DNA of 64,000 nt from positions 62,001 to 126,000 of the forward strand of contig JACKML010000007.1 of the NCBI GenBank assembly GCA_024235415.1, in the 5' to 3' direction. The stretch comes from Chromatiaceae bacterium. Its GTDB lineage: Bacteria; Pseudomonadota; Gammaproteobacteria; Chromatiales; Chromatiaceae. Below are positions 7,359 through 16,244 of this stretch, one piece after another; within the stretch, counting starts at the first letter, position 1; each line of letters begins with the position of its first letter. The position numbers and the translations under genes were made by a program. The notes below the pieces were generated by a model, which ran no database searches, was not told the origin of the DNA, and saw only the letters and a list, made by a program, of their open reading frames with translations.

Positions 7359-8144
7359 ATGAAGCTAATTTCAATGTCCGGACTTTTCGTCCTGATCTCA
7401 CTCACTGTCTGCGGTTGCCAGACCACTCCGGTGAACCTGCCGGCCGGTGTATCACCAGTTTCCGCAACCTGGCTCAACGGCCGTTACACCATCCCCGGCA
7501 GCTACCTCGCGGACGGACGCACGATGACGTACGAGCAGGAGGTCGACCAACCTGCCTGGACGACGCTGTTGCGCGCCGATATCAAACCGGCCCAGCAGGT
7601 GCCGGTGGTGCTGTACATGCATGGTTGCACTGGCTGGAGTCACCAGGACGATGTCTACCGAACTTTGTTGACCGCCGAGGGCTACGCGGTATTCATGCCG
7701 AACAGCTTTGCCCGCCCCGGCAGGCGCCAGTGTCGCGAACAGGGCGCGCTAGCGGACCGCGTGACCCTGCGTACTGCGGAAGTGGAGTACGCGCTGGCGC
7801 AGATTCACGAACTTGAATGGGTCGACCGGGACCGGGTGATCCTGATGGGCTACAGCGAGGGTGGAAATACTACGGACAACTGGTCGAAGCCGGGTTTCGC
7901 CGCGCACATGATCATGGGCAGCGCGTGTACGCTGGTCGGCGGTTCGCCGGCGGCGCCGCAAGGCGTACCGGTGCTGGCCGTGGTCGGCGAGAATGACAGC
8001 TACCGCCCCGGGCTAAGCTGCTTCGTCGAGCGTACGGTCGGCGGGTCGGAATCGATTGTGATCCCTGGCGGCAAGCACGCCGTGGCCGAGTACCCGCAGA
8101 CACAGCAGGCGATCCGTGAATTCCTGAAGACCTGCTGTAGCTGA
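7359..8144 (+). CDS. Putative lipoprotein, dienelactone hydrolase-like alpha/beta hydrolase
   Basis: This 261-residue protein starts at the ATG at 7359, preceded by GGAGG, and begins with a lipoprotein-type signal (MKLISMSG... ending CGC QTTP), so it is probably anchored in the outer or inner membrane. The mature part is an alpha/beta hydrolase: the nucleophile elbow is GYSEGG (Ser), and the histidine is in GGKHAV near the C-terminus. An oxyanion-loop-like YMHGCTGW comes early. The substrate is unknown; dienelactone hydrolase-like proteins cleave varied esters. It is divergent from marR, sharing a 118-bp region that holds an operator-like sequence. Confidence 0.82.
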   Translation: MKLISMSGLFVLISLTVCGCQTTPVNLPAGVSPVSATWLNGRYTIPGSYLADGRTMTYEQEVDQPAWTTLLRADIKPAQQVPVVLYMHGCTGWSHQDDVYRTLLTAEGYAVFMPNSFARPGRRQCREQGALADRVTLRTAEVEYALAQIHELEWVDRDRVILMGYSEGGNTTDNWSKPGFAAHMIMGSACTLVGGSPAAPQGVPVLAVVGENDSYRPGLSCFVERTVGGSESIVIPGGKHAVAEYPQTQQAIREFLKTCCS

Positions 8145-8615
8145 AAGGCTGCCGTACCAGGTTGAGGACAATGGCGGGGGTTTTCAGGGATCGCGGCCGG
8201 CTGCTCGCGCGGTGCACACGGCGCTCATGACCCGCGTTCCGGAACCTGAGATCCGGTCAGCGGCAGGTATTGCGGAAACAGTGACCGTGCTGCTCACCAG
8301 GGATGGCCGGGAATCCGTCTGCCGGGGCTTTGACGACCGTATCGACAGCCAGCCAACCTGACGGCGGGAACCCTCTCTGCTGCCCTGAAGCCCGCCCGCG
8401 CCACCTCGGACTTCAACCCCAGCGCCAGAGACATCCTGGTGGTTGCTGCACAAAGGCCAACATCATTCCGCCGGATGCGTACCGTGTCAGCACGAAACCG
8501 AGCGTCAAACCAACGACTATCCAATCGATGGCGGTGAACACGACCCGCATCAGCGGGGCCTCATGCATCGGCTTCGGCGAGTTGTGGCATCGGCCGAGCC
8601 GGTGACGGATTGGCA
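8145..8615. other. Intergenic region of about 470 bp without a convincing gene
   Basis: No RNA gene or well-supported protein gene is visible. On the minus strand, 8413-8568 could encode 51 residues (start MHEAPLMRVVF) with one hydrophobic helix, but it lacks a good ribosome site and has a truncated-looking end. Parts of the region look like decayed coding sequence in shifting frames. It separates the hydrolase gene from ybaK and marks one edge of the accessory block. Confidence 0.4.
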
Positions 8616-9089
8616 TCACCGGCCAATCGTCGCCATCGTCGCCTCGCACAAACGGACCAGGTCACCCGGCGCAATCTCGATGTCGAGGCCACGCCGGCCG
8701 CCACTGACGAACACTGTCTCGAATCCGCCGGCGCTGGTGTCGACGACCGTGGGCAGGCGGCGCTTCTGCCCCAGCGGGCTGATGCCGCCCACGACATAGC
8801 CGGTGACCCGCTCGGCCCGTGCCGGTTCGGCCATCTCCACTTTCTTCGCGTTGCAGGCGGCGGCCATCGACTTGAGATCGAGTTGACCGGATACGGGTAC
8901 CACGGCGACCGCAAGCTGGCGCGGATCGTAGTCCCGCATCACCAGCAGCGTCTTGAATACCCTGGCCGGATCCACCCCCAGGGCCGCTGCGGCCTCCAGG
9001 CCATAGTTCGTGGCGCTGGGGTCGTGTCGGTACGGATGCGCCTTGACCACGACGCCGGCGGCCTGCGCTGCCAGGATCGCCGGGGTCAT
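8616..9089 (-). CDS. ybaK: YbaK/EbsC-type Cys-tRNA(Pro) deacylase
   Basis: This 157-residue protein belongs to the YbaK/EbsC family of trans-editing factors that hydrolyse mischarged Cys-tRNA(Pro) in the cytoplasm. The family motifs seen are KTLLV near residue 46, a conserved Lys in CNAKKVEMA, and GYVVGGISPLG in the middle. The length is as usual for the family. It overlaps the end of the response-regulator gene by 4 bp (ATGA), so it is the last gene of that operon. Confidence 0.93.
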   Translation of the reverse strand: MTPAILAAQAAGVVVKAHPYRHDPSATNYGLEAAAALGVDPARVFKTLLVMRDYDPRQLAVAVVPVSGQLDLKSMAAACNAKKVEMAEPARAERVTGYVVGGISPLGQKRRLPTVVDTSAGGFETVFVSGGRRGLDIEIAPGDLVRLCEATMATIGR

Positions 9090-10453
9090 CGCCGTTCTTT
9101 GATCTCGATCCCGCGGTCGCGCAGCTTGCGGTACAGGTGGGTGCGTTCCATACCGGCCTCTTCCGCCATCTGGCTGACATTGCCGGAATGTTTCTCCAGC
9201 TGGTACTCGAGGTAGGCCTTCTCAAACGCATCACGCGCATCGCGCAGCGGCTGGTCGAACGACACCCCGGGCACACCACCGCTGCCGCTCGCCACCTGCG
9301 CGGCACCCATTGCCGCCTCGACCTCCTGTGCACTGATCTCGTCGCCGGTGCCAAGGATCAGTACACGCTGCACCAGGTTCTTGAGCTCGCGGATGTTGCC
9401 CGGCCAGTTGTGGTTGCGCAGCACGTTCTGCGCCGAGATCGAAAAGCGGCGGTACGGCAGCTTGTCCTGGCCCACCAGCCGATCGACCGCGCTCTCGAGC
9501 AACTCGGGGATATCCTCGCGGTGATCACGCAGTGGCGGCACGACCAGCGGCACCACGTTCAGCTGGTAGAACAGGTCTTCGCGGAACTTGCCCTCTTCCA
9601 CAGCACGGTGCAGGTCGCGCTGGGTCGCGGCGATCACGCGCACCTCGATATTGACCGGGGCCGCACCGCCGACGCGCATGAACGAACCGGTATCGAGCGC
9701 ACCGACCAACTGCGCCTGCGCCTCGAGATCCATATCGGCGACCTCGTCGAGGAACAGTGTGCCGCCGGCCGCCTGCTCCAGCCTGCCGTACTGGATGCTG
9801 CCGTCGCGTTCGCTGCCGAACAGCTCGAGCGCCGCATTGCCCTTGCTGATCGCCGACACCGCGACATCGATGAAAGGGCGGTCCTTGCGGGAGCTGTGTG
9901 CATGCAGATAGCGGGCGAACGTCTCGCGTCCGCTGCCGGGTTCGCCGGCGATCAGCACCCAGCTGTCGTGCAGGGCGACGCGTTTTACCTGCTCGCGCAG
10001 GCGCTGAATCGCCGGGCTGTGCCCGATCGGCTCGATCACCGTGGACGCACGGCGCTTCAGGCCGACGTTTTCCTGTGCCAGGCGATCGGCCTCGAGCGCG
10101 CGCTCGACGGTCAGCAGCAGCTTTGCCAGCGACAGCGGCTTCTCGAGAAAATCGTAGGCACCCAGACGGGTCGCCTCGACAGCGGTCTCTACCGTGCCGT
10201 GGCCCGACATCATGATCACGGGACACACCAACCCGTGTCCTTCCGACCACTCCTTGAGCAGACTGATGCCATCCAGGTCGGGCATCCAGATGTCGAGCAG
10301 AATCAGGTCGGGTCGGCGGTCGCGCAGCGCATGGCGTGCCGTCGCGGCATCTTCTGCGGTGGCGACGCTGTAGTTTTCGTCTTCGAGGATATCGCGTACC
10401 AGCTGACGGATGTCCGGCTCATCATCGACCACCAGGATATGCGGTGCACTCAT
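9086..10453 (-). CDS. ntrX: NtrX-like response regulator with degenerate AAA+ motifs
   Basis: This 455-residue regulator has a receiver domain (residues 1-120, phospho-acceptor Asp54 in LLDIWMP), a central AAA+ domain (about 140-380) and a Fis-type helix-turn-helix at the C-terminus. Walker B is intact (LFLDEV, 233-238). In the Walker A loop the invariant Lys is Arg176 (GEPGSGRE). The GAFTGA loop that contacts sigma-54 is absent; the equivalent segment reads FGSERDGSIQYG. The DNA (CGC codon) confirms the Arg. It therefore likely regulates without sigma-54 remodelling. It overlaps the ntrY stop by 4 bp and is followed by ybaK. Confidence 0.92.
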   Translation of the reverse strand: MSAPHILVVDDEPDIRQLVRDILEDENYSVATAEDAATARHALRDRRPDLILLDIWMPDLDGISLLKEWSEGHGLVCPVIMMSGHGTVETAVEATRLGAYDFLEKPLSLAKLLLTVERALEADRLAQENVGLKRRASTVIEPIGHSPAIQRLREQVKRVALHDSWVLIAGEPGSGRETFARYLHAHSSRKDRPFIDVAVSAISKGNAALELFGSERDGSIQYGRLEQAAGGTLFLDEVADMDLEAQAQLVGALDTGSFMRVGGAAPVNIEVRVIAATQRDLHRAVEEGKFREDLFYQLNVVPLVVPPLRDHREDIPELLESAVDRLVGQDKLPYRRFSISAQNVLRNHNWPGNIRELKNLVQRVLILGTGDEISAQEVEAAMGAAQVASGSGGVPGVSFDQPLRDARDAFEKAYLEYQLEKHSGNVSQMAEEAGMERTHLYRKLRDRGIEIKERR

Positions 10454-12645
10454 GCGTCCTCTCCCTCACCGTCGATGCCGGCGAGCAGCGGCAGTTGTTG
10501 ATCGGTGCCCAGTGCCAGGCCGGGCAGGTGCAGCACGACTCGACCACCGCCCTCATGCGGGTTCTCCGCGTGCACCCAGCCACCGTGCTCGGCGACGATG
10601 CGTTTGACGATTGCCAGCCCCAGGCCGGTGCCCTTGGTCTTGCTGGTCACGTAGGGTTCGAACACCTGATCGATAAGGTCGGGATCGAAACCCGGTCCAT
10701 TGTCACTCACAGCGATCTCCACGAAATCGTTACCCCCTTCCGCGCCGACACGACTGCTGACCACGATATGACCACGCTCGCCACCGGCCTCGACCGCGTT
10801 TTTCAGCAGATTGTGCATGACCTGGCGCAGCCGCACCGGGTCTGCTTCGATGGTCAGGCCGGACGCGTTCAGATCCGTTACCACGTGTTGCGTACCACCT
10901 TCGTAGAGGGCCACGACCTCTCCAAGGAACTCGTCGACCTGCAATGGCTTTACCTGCAGCTTGCTCGGCTTCGCATAGTCGGAAAAGTCGTTGACCATGG
11001 TCTTCATGGCCTCGACCTGCTGCACGATGGTATGTGTGGCGCGGTCGAGCACCACGCCGTCTTCCGGCGGCAGCTTGCCCAGGTATTTGCGGCGCAGGCG
11101 CTCGGCTGACAACTGGATCGGCGTCAGCGGGTTCTTGATCTCGTGCGCCAGGCGCCGCGCCACCTCGCCCCAGGCGGCATCGCGCTGGGCCTTGAGCAGC
11201 TCGGTGACGTCGTCGAACACCAGCACGTGTCCGGTTGCCGTGCCGGGGTCCGTCTCCAATGGAGAGTGCCGGCACAGGAGCACCTGGCGACCGGCACCAC
11301 GGTACAGCGTGATCTCGGCGCGCCCCTCGTGAACGCCTTTTTCGAAGCTCTCCATCACCCGATCGACGAACGGCTGCAACGACTCCCGGTGCCTGCCGAG
11401 CTCCTGCAGCCCCTGCCCTGCGAGATCGGCGACAGAGACGCCGAGAATCTGCTCGGCGGCGCGGTTGGCGGTCTGGATACGGCCGTCCCCATCCAGCGCC
11501 ATGACGCCGGTGGACAGTCCGCCCAGCACGGTCTCGAGGTAGTTGTGCTGGGCCTGCAGCTTGTGCCGGCCCTCCTCCAGGGCGTTGCGCGCATGCGCGA
11601 TACGCCGGGTCATCGCGTTGAACGAATTGACCAGGAACCCCAGCTCGTCCTCGACCTTGGGCAATGGCAGCTGCTTGTCGTAGTTGCCCTCGGCCACTGC
11701 ACGCGTGCCCTCGGCGATGTCGCTGATCGGCTGCACCAGGCGGCGCGCGGTGAACACCGCGGCCCAGGCGGCGGCGAACAGACCCAGCAACAGGACCATG
11801 GACAGGCTGAGGGCGAAACTGAACTTGATCTGCGAGCGCATGTAGGCGCGCGTGCGATACGCCTCGTAGGCGTCCTGCAGGCTGCTGCTGATATCGCTGA
11901 GGGCCTCGGGCACCGGATACAGTGCCTGCAACACGATGCCGCGGCGGGCCTTGTCGAGCACCAGGCAGCGCACCAGCAGGCGGCCGTCAGGCCCGCTCGC
12001 CACACCGACGTAGTTGTCCCCGGCCACCACCTGCTGGACCATGCCGCTGTCGGGCGCGGTCGGCAACAGGATGTCCGGGTTGGCATGGCTCAGCGCAAGC
12101 ACCTTGCCCTGCACGCTGAACAACGTGATCTCCAGCGCGCCGGAAGAGGCACGCATGTCGTTGACGCTCAGCGCCATCGCCGTCTGCGAGGTGTCTTCGA
12201 TCGAACTCAGCAGGTTTTCCGATAACTTCAGGCGCTCGCGCTTGTGCAGGTCCAGAGACAGCTTGCTGAGCGTCAGGGCGTCCTCCATCGCGCTGTCGAC
12301 CTGCAGATCGAACCAGCTGTCGATGCCGCTCGACAGGAAGCGCATCGAGTAGAAATAGACCACGCTGACCGGCACCAGCGCGAGCACCACGAACAGCACG
12401 GTAAGGCGTGCGCTCAGGCGCGAGCCGGCGACCCGCAGACGATAGTCGCGCAACAGCTGCCACAGGTTCCAGCCGACAAGCCCGAACAGGATCACCAGGC
12501 CGACCAGCGTGAACAGCAGCAACGGGATGAACCACTGGCCCAGCTCCTCTGAGCGCTGCACGGCGGCACTGATCATGTGCAGCGATGCCAGCAGCAACAC
12601 CACCAGCATGGCGGCCGCGGCCACATCGAAACGCCGTTTGTTCAC
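10450..12645 (-). CDS. ntrY: NtrY-like membrane sensor histidine kinase
   Basis: NtrY is the sensor partner of NtrX in nitrogen, redox or envelope signalling. This 731-residue protein has N-terminal membrane helices flanking a periplasmic segment, a HAMP linker, a PAS domain (around DGRIQTANRAAEQILG), a HisKA domain with the phospho-acceptor in RRLAHEIKNPLTP near residue 500, and a HATPase domain with N, G1 and G2 boxes (LLKNAVEAGG, DNGPGF, GTGLGL). I chose the GTG at 12645, whose GTGA overlaps the DUF4390 stop, over a GTG 7 codons upstream. It lies inside the rsmB-ntrY-ntrX operon. Confidence 0.93.
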   Translation of the reverse strand: MNKRRFDVAAAAMLVVLLLASLHMISAAVQRSEELGQWFIPLLLFTLVGLVILFGLVGWNLWQLLRDYRLRVAGSRLSARLTVLFVVLALVPVSVVYFYSMRFLSSGIDSWFDLQVDSAMEDALTLSKLSLDLHKRERLKLSENLLSSIEDTSQTAMALSVNDMRASSGALEITLFSVQGKVLALSHANPDILLPTAPDSGMVQQVVAGDNYVGVASGPDGRLLVRCLVLDKARRGIVLQALYPVPEALSDISSSLQDAYEAYRTRAYMRSQIKFSFALSLSMVLLLGLFAAAWAAVFTARRLVQPISDIAEGTRAVAEGNYDKQLPLPKVEDELGFLVNSFNAMTRRIAHARNALEEGRHKLQAQHNYLETVLGGLSTGVMALDGDGRIQTANRAAEQILGVSVADLAGQGLQELGRHRESLQPFVDRVMESFEKGVHEGRAEITLYRGAGRQVLLCRHSPLETDPGTATGHVLVFDDVTELLKAQRDAAWGEVARRLAHEIKNPLTPIQLSAERLRRKYLGKLPPEDGVVLDRATHTIVQQVEAMKTMVNDFSDYAKPSKLQVKPLQVDEFLGEVVALYEGGTQHVVTDLNASGLTIEADPVRLRQVMHNLLKNAVEAGGERGHIVVSSRVGAEGGNDFVEIAVSDNGPGFDPDLIDQVFEPYVTSKTKGTGLGLAIVKRIVAEHGGWVHAENPHEGGGRVVLHLPGLALGTDQQLPLLAGIDGEGEDA

Positions 12646-13199
12646 GGGCGCAGCCGCCACTCCCACGGCTCGCTGGTGATCGACCAGTCACGCTTGATGT
12701 ACGCCATCGGTCGCATCGGCAACGGCAGCGCCTCAATGTCCAGACCGACGTCGATGCGCACCAGGTAGTCCTCGTCGAGGTCCAGCTGTTTGCGCTCGAT
12801 GATCGGCATCGCAACGATATTGCCAAGGGTGCGCAACGCGGCGTCTCGGGTGGCGAAGGACAGGCGCTCATCGCCGACCAGGTTGCGCAGCTCGTACATG
12901 CCCGACAGCGGGCGGTAACGCAGCACGGTGCGCAGACGGTGCTCCACGACGTCCGACTCCCACACCCAGGCACTGGCACGACGCAGCTGCACATGGGTCT
13001 CGAATGTCAGCGGCACACCGTTTTCCAGCGCCTCGGACACCGTGTCGTTGAGATTGAACTTGATATCGGCGTCGAGGAGGATCCGTCCGTCCTCGCTCAG
13101 GGTCAACGCGACACGGCGCATCTCGACGCCCTCGGCAATACCGATGACTGGCGCGCACAGGAACAGGATTGCAACGATGGTCTGCGCAAGCGTCTTCAT
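12642..13199 (-). CDS. DUF4390 domain-containing protein, exported
   Basis: This 185-residue protein starts MKTLAQTIVAILFLC with a cleavable-looking signal peptide, so it acts outside the cytoplasm. The mature part matches the DUF4390 family, which almost always sits between rsmB and ntrY as here. Function is unknown; the constant linkage to ntrY suggests a role in sensing by that kinase. The start lies 2 nt after the rsmB stop and the end overlaps the ntrY GTG by 4 bp, so all three are tightly coupled. Confidence 0.88.
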   Translation of the reverse strand: MKTLAQTIVAILFLCAPVIGIAEGVEMRRVALTLSEDGRILLDADIKFNLNDTVSEALENGVPLTFETHVQLRRASAWVWESDVVEHRLRTVLRYRPLSGMYELRNLVGDERLSFATRDAALRTLGNIVAMPIIERKQLDLDEDYLVRIDVGLDIEALPLPMRPMAYIKRDWSITSEPWEWRLRP

Positions 13200-13201
13200 A
13201 G

Positions 13202-14503
13202 TCAGGACACCGGCACCTTGTGCAGTGCGGCGTAATAAAACCCATCCGTGTCGTCGATTCCGGGGAGCAACTGTACACCCTCGCCGCATGGCGTACCGGG
13301 CACGGTCGGCAGTTCGACAGACTGCGCATCCGCGTGGCACGCAAGGAATGCCTCCACCTGTTGAGCGTTCTCTGCCGGCAGCAGTGAACAGGTCACGTAC
13401 AGCAGGCGCCCGCCCGGCACCAACAGTCCCCACAATGCCGACAGAATAGTCGACTGACGCTGCGCCAGCTCCGGCAGGTCCGAGGCACGCCGCAGCAGCC
13501 GGATATCGGGATGCCGGCGCATCACCCCGGTCGCCGAGCACGGCGCATCGACGAGGATCCGGTCATAGCGCACCTGACCCCAGTCCGCGTGCTGCGGCTG
13601 TGCCGCGTCACCCGCCTGAAGGTCGGCCTGCACACCGCCACGGCGAAGATTCTGCGCGACGCGCTGCAGGCGCTCGGCGTCCACGTCCAGCGCGGTGACC
13701 TGCAGCCCATCGACGCTCTGCAGGATGTCCAGCGTCTTTCCGCCGGGCGCCGCACAGGCGTCGAGGACGCGCTGCCCCGGCTGCAGGTCGAGACAGCTCG
13801 CGGCCAGCTGCGCGCCGGCGTCCTGAACCGAGACCAGGCCCTGCTCGAAGCCGGGCAGGCGATCGACCGCGACCGCACTGTCCAGGACCAGCGCGCTGGG
13901 CACCGTCGGGTGCGCCCGCGCGCCCAAGCCCTGCGCCGTGAGCCGCGCCAGATAGTCTTCCATGCCGATCTTGTTCAGGGCCACCCGCAGCACCATCGGC
14001 GGCCGCCCCTGCAACGCCGTCAGGATCCGTTCGGCCTGCGCCGGCCACGCGGCGACGATGGCCTGGTACAGCCAGTCGGGCTGGGCGAAACGGGTTGCCG
14101 CATCGGTATCGACGCGTTGTTCCAGCGCCGCGTGTTCGCGCTGCAGGCGGCGCAACACACCGTTGACCAGCTTGCTGGCCCAGGCCTTGCCCAATCCGCG
14201 GCTCGCTTCGACCACGCTCGATACGGCGGCATGTGGAGGGATACGGCTGTACAACAGCTGGTAGGCACCGACCAGGAGCAGCACATGCAGGTCACGGTCC
14301 TTGTTCTTGAAAGGCTTCTGCAGCAGCAGCGAGATCAGGGCATCGAGACGGCGATACCAGCGGCACACCCCGAAACTGAGTTCGGCCGCCAGCGCGCGGT
14401 CGCGTTCGTCGGCTGCAGTGGCCACGGCGAGGACGTGGTCGAGCGACCGGCCGTCGAGCACGGCCAGCACATTGTTGACGGCCGCGACGCGCGGATCAGC
14501 CAA
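13202..14503 (-). CDS. rsmB: 16S rRNA (cytosine967-C5)-methyltransferase RsmB
   Basis: RsmB methylates C967 of 16S rRNA using S-adenosylmethionine. The protein has an N-terminal NusB-like RNA-binding domain and a C-terminal Rossmann methyltransferase. Visible motifs are DACAAPGGKT for cofactor binding, VDAPCSATGV carrying the first catalytic Cys, and VTCSLLPAEN carrying the second. The start is uncertain: the TTG at 14503 puts the conserved N-terminus (ADPRVAAVNNVLA) right at the beginning and overlaps the fmt stop; an ATG at 14548 would add 15 residues inside fmt. It follows fmt in the classic def-fmt-rsmB order. Confidence 0.95.
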   Translation of the reverse strand: MADPRVAAVNNVLAVLDGRSLDHVLAVATAADERDRALAAELSFGVCRWYRRLDALISLLLQKPFKNKDRDLHVLLLVGAYQLLYSRIPPHAAVSSVVEASRGLGKAWASKLVNGVLRRLQREHAALEQRVDTDAATRFAQPDWLYQAIVAAWPAQAERILTALQGRPPMVLRVALNKIGMEDYLARLTAQGLGARAHPTVPSALVLDSAVAVDRLPGFEQGLVSVQDAGAQLAASCLDLQPGQRVLDACAAPGGKTLDILQSVDGLQVTALDVDAERLQRVAQNLRRGGVQADLQAGDAAQPQHADWGQVRYDRILVDAPCSATGVMRRHPDIRLLRRASDLPELAQRQSTILSALWGLLVPGGRLLYVTCSLLPAENAQQVEAFLACHADAQSVELPTVPGTPCGEGVQLLPGIDDTDGFYYAALHKVPVS

Positions 14504-15431
14504 GCAGGGTGCCCTGGATGTTATTGGCGTTGATGAAATCCTGTGCACTCATCGCGCGCTTGCCCGGCAACTGCAGCTCGGTGATGCGCAGCAGACCGTC
14601 GCCGGTCGCGACATCGATGCCGCTACGTGTGGCATTCATCACCGTACCGGGGCTGCCGCCGACGCCACTGATCGCATGCGCCCGCCACACGCGCAGAAAT
14701 GCATCCTCAAACCGCGTCTGCGCCACCGGCCAGGGATTGAAGGCACGCACCTGGCGTTCGATATCCGCCGCCGGACGCGTCCAGTCGATCGTCGCCTCGG
14801 CCTTGTCGAGCTTCTTGGCATAGCAGGACTGACTGTCATCCTGCGGCTCGGCGGCCAGAGTGCCGTCAAGGATGCCCGGCAGGGCCTTCATCAGGGCCGC
14901 CGCGCCGAGCACAGACAGCCGGTCGTGCAGACTGCCGCCGGTCTCATCGGGCGCCAGCACCACTTCCTCGATCAGGAACATCGGCCCGGTGTCCAGACCC
15001 GCCTCCATGCGCATGATCGTCACCCCGGAGGTCGCGTCCCCGGCCAGCACAGCGCGCTGGATCGGCGCGGCACCGCGCCAGCGCGGCAGCACCGAGGCAT
15101 GGATGTTGACGCAGCCGAGACGCGGCGCATCGAGCACGGACCTGGGCAGCAGCAGGCCATAGGCGACCACGACCATCAGGTCGGCGTGCAGCGACTCAAG
15201 CACCGCGACATCGGCAGGATCCTTGAAATTGGCCGGCTGAAATACCGGTATACCGGCATCCACCGCCACTTCCTTGACCGGACTGGGGCTGAGCTTGCGG
15301 CCGCGGCCGGCGGGGCGGTCCGGCTGGGTATAGACCCCCACGACCTGGTGCCCGGAACCGAGCAGCGCCCGCAGCGGCGGGACTGAAAACTCCGGCGTGC
15401 CGGCGAAGACGATGCGCTTTGAATCATTCAT
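14496..15431 (-). CDS. fmt: Methionyl-tRNA formyltransferase
   Basis: Fmt transfers a formyl group from 10-formyltetrahydrofolate to initiator Met-tRNA. The 311-residue length is normal. The N-terminal formyltransferase domain shows FAGTPEFS near the start, the catalytic Asn-His-Asp set in NIHASVLPRWRGAAP and MRMEAGLDTGP, and a C-terminal tRNA-binding domain follows. It lies downstream of def by 95 bp and overlaps the probable rsmB start. Def and Fmt act at opposite ends of the formylmethionine cycle. Confidence 0.97.
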   Translation of the reverse strand: MNDSKRIVFAGTPEFSVPPLRALLGSGHQVVGVYTQPDRPAGRGRKLSPSPVKEVAVDAGIPVFQPANFKDPADVAVLESLHADLMVVVAYGLLLPRSVLDAPRLGCVNIHASVLPRWRGAAPIQRAVLAGDATSGVTIMRMEAGLDTGPMFLIEEVVLAPDETGGSLHDRLSVLGAAALMKALPGILDGTLAAEPQDDSQSCYAKKLDKAEATIDWTRPAADIERQVRAFNPWPVAQTRFEDAFLRVWRAHAISGVGGSPGTVMNATRSGIDVATGDGLLRITELQLPGKRAMSAQDFINANNIQGTLLG

Positions 15432-15526
15432 GGGCGGTCAGTGGGTTCGCAAATGGGAACCGTGTCTCAGTGCCTCGCTGTCACGCGATCTAAGCTTTGG
15501 CAGAAACCGGTTGTTGTCGGGCAGCC

Positions 15527-16057
15527 CTAGATGGCACGTTGTTTTTGTGTCTTGTCTCCACCCTGACGGGCGTCCTTCTCGAGCTTCTTGCGGATTCGCT
15601 GACGCTTCAGGCTGGAGAGGTAGTCGACGAACAACTTGCCGTCGAGGTGATCGATTTCATGCTGAATACACACCGCCAACAGGCCGTCGCAGTCCAACTC
15701 GAAAGGATTGCCGTCGCGGTCGAGGGCACGCACGCGGATCTGCTCGGCCCGCTGCACCGTCTCGTAGATGCCGGGCACCGAGAGGCAGCCCTCGTCCATC
15801 TCCTCGGCACCCTGTTTTGTCAGGATCTGCGGATTGACCAGGGCCAGCGGCTGGCTGCGGTCCTCCGTGATGTCGACCACGATCACCCGGCGCGCCTCGT
15901 TGACCTGGATCGCGGCCAGGCCGATCCCCGGCGCCGCATACATCGTTTCGAACATATCGTCGATCAGCTTGCGCACGGAATCATCCACGGTCGCGACCGG
16001 CTTCGCCAGGTTGCGCAGACGTGCGTCCGGAAAGTGCAGAATGTCGAGAATCGCCAT
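15527..16057 (-). CDS. def: Peptide deformylase
   Basis: Def removes the N-formyl group from nascent proteins and uses a metal ion. All three family motifs are present in this 176-residue protein: GIGLAA near residue 45, EGCLSVPG with the metal-binding Cys, and HEIDHLDG with two metal-binding His and the catalytic Glu. The start MAILDILHFPD is standard. It is divergent from the LysM gene, with a 187-bp AT-richer intergenic region that must hold promoters for both directions. Confidence 0.97.
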   Translation of the reverse strand: MAILDILHFPDARLRNLAKPVATVDDSVRKLIDDMFETMYAAPGIGLAAIQVNEARRVIVVDITEDRSQPLALVNPQILTKQGAEEMDEGCLSVPGIYETVQRAEQIRVRALDRDGNPFELDCDGLLAVCIQHEIDHLDGKLFVDYLSSLKRQRIRKKLEKDARQGGDKTQKQRAI

Positions 16058-16244
16058 GTTCTCTCTCGCGTTCTATAGTATTCGCTCAACAACGACCGCT
16101 AGTCGGCTGTATGCGCTAGAATTTCGCCAAATAATGATTTCCTGGGCCGGCAACCCTAAAGACCATGCCGGTTCAGGCCGTAAATAATACCGCAATCAAA
16201 TCCGTTTGACCGATCGGAAGTCGTCACTACGCCAAGGGAATTTC

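Noticed and set aside
7268..7477. Small 69-codon minus-strand frame upstream of marR
   Set aside because: It overlaps the start of the lipoprotein gene and the operator region and has no coding character.
8184..8568. Short minus-strand frames before ybaK, one with a hydrophobic helix
   Set aside because: No convincing start site, frames shift in and out, and no known family; described only as a possible remnant.
9137..12225. Long plus-strand open frames opposite ntrX and ntrY
   Set aside because: Shadows of well-supported minus-strand genes; no ribosome sites or domains.
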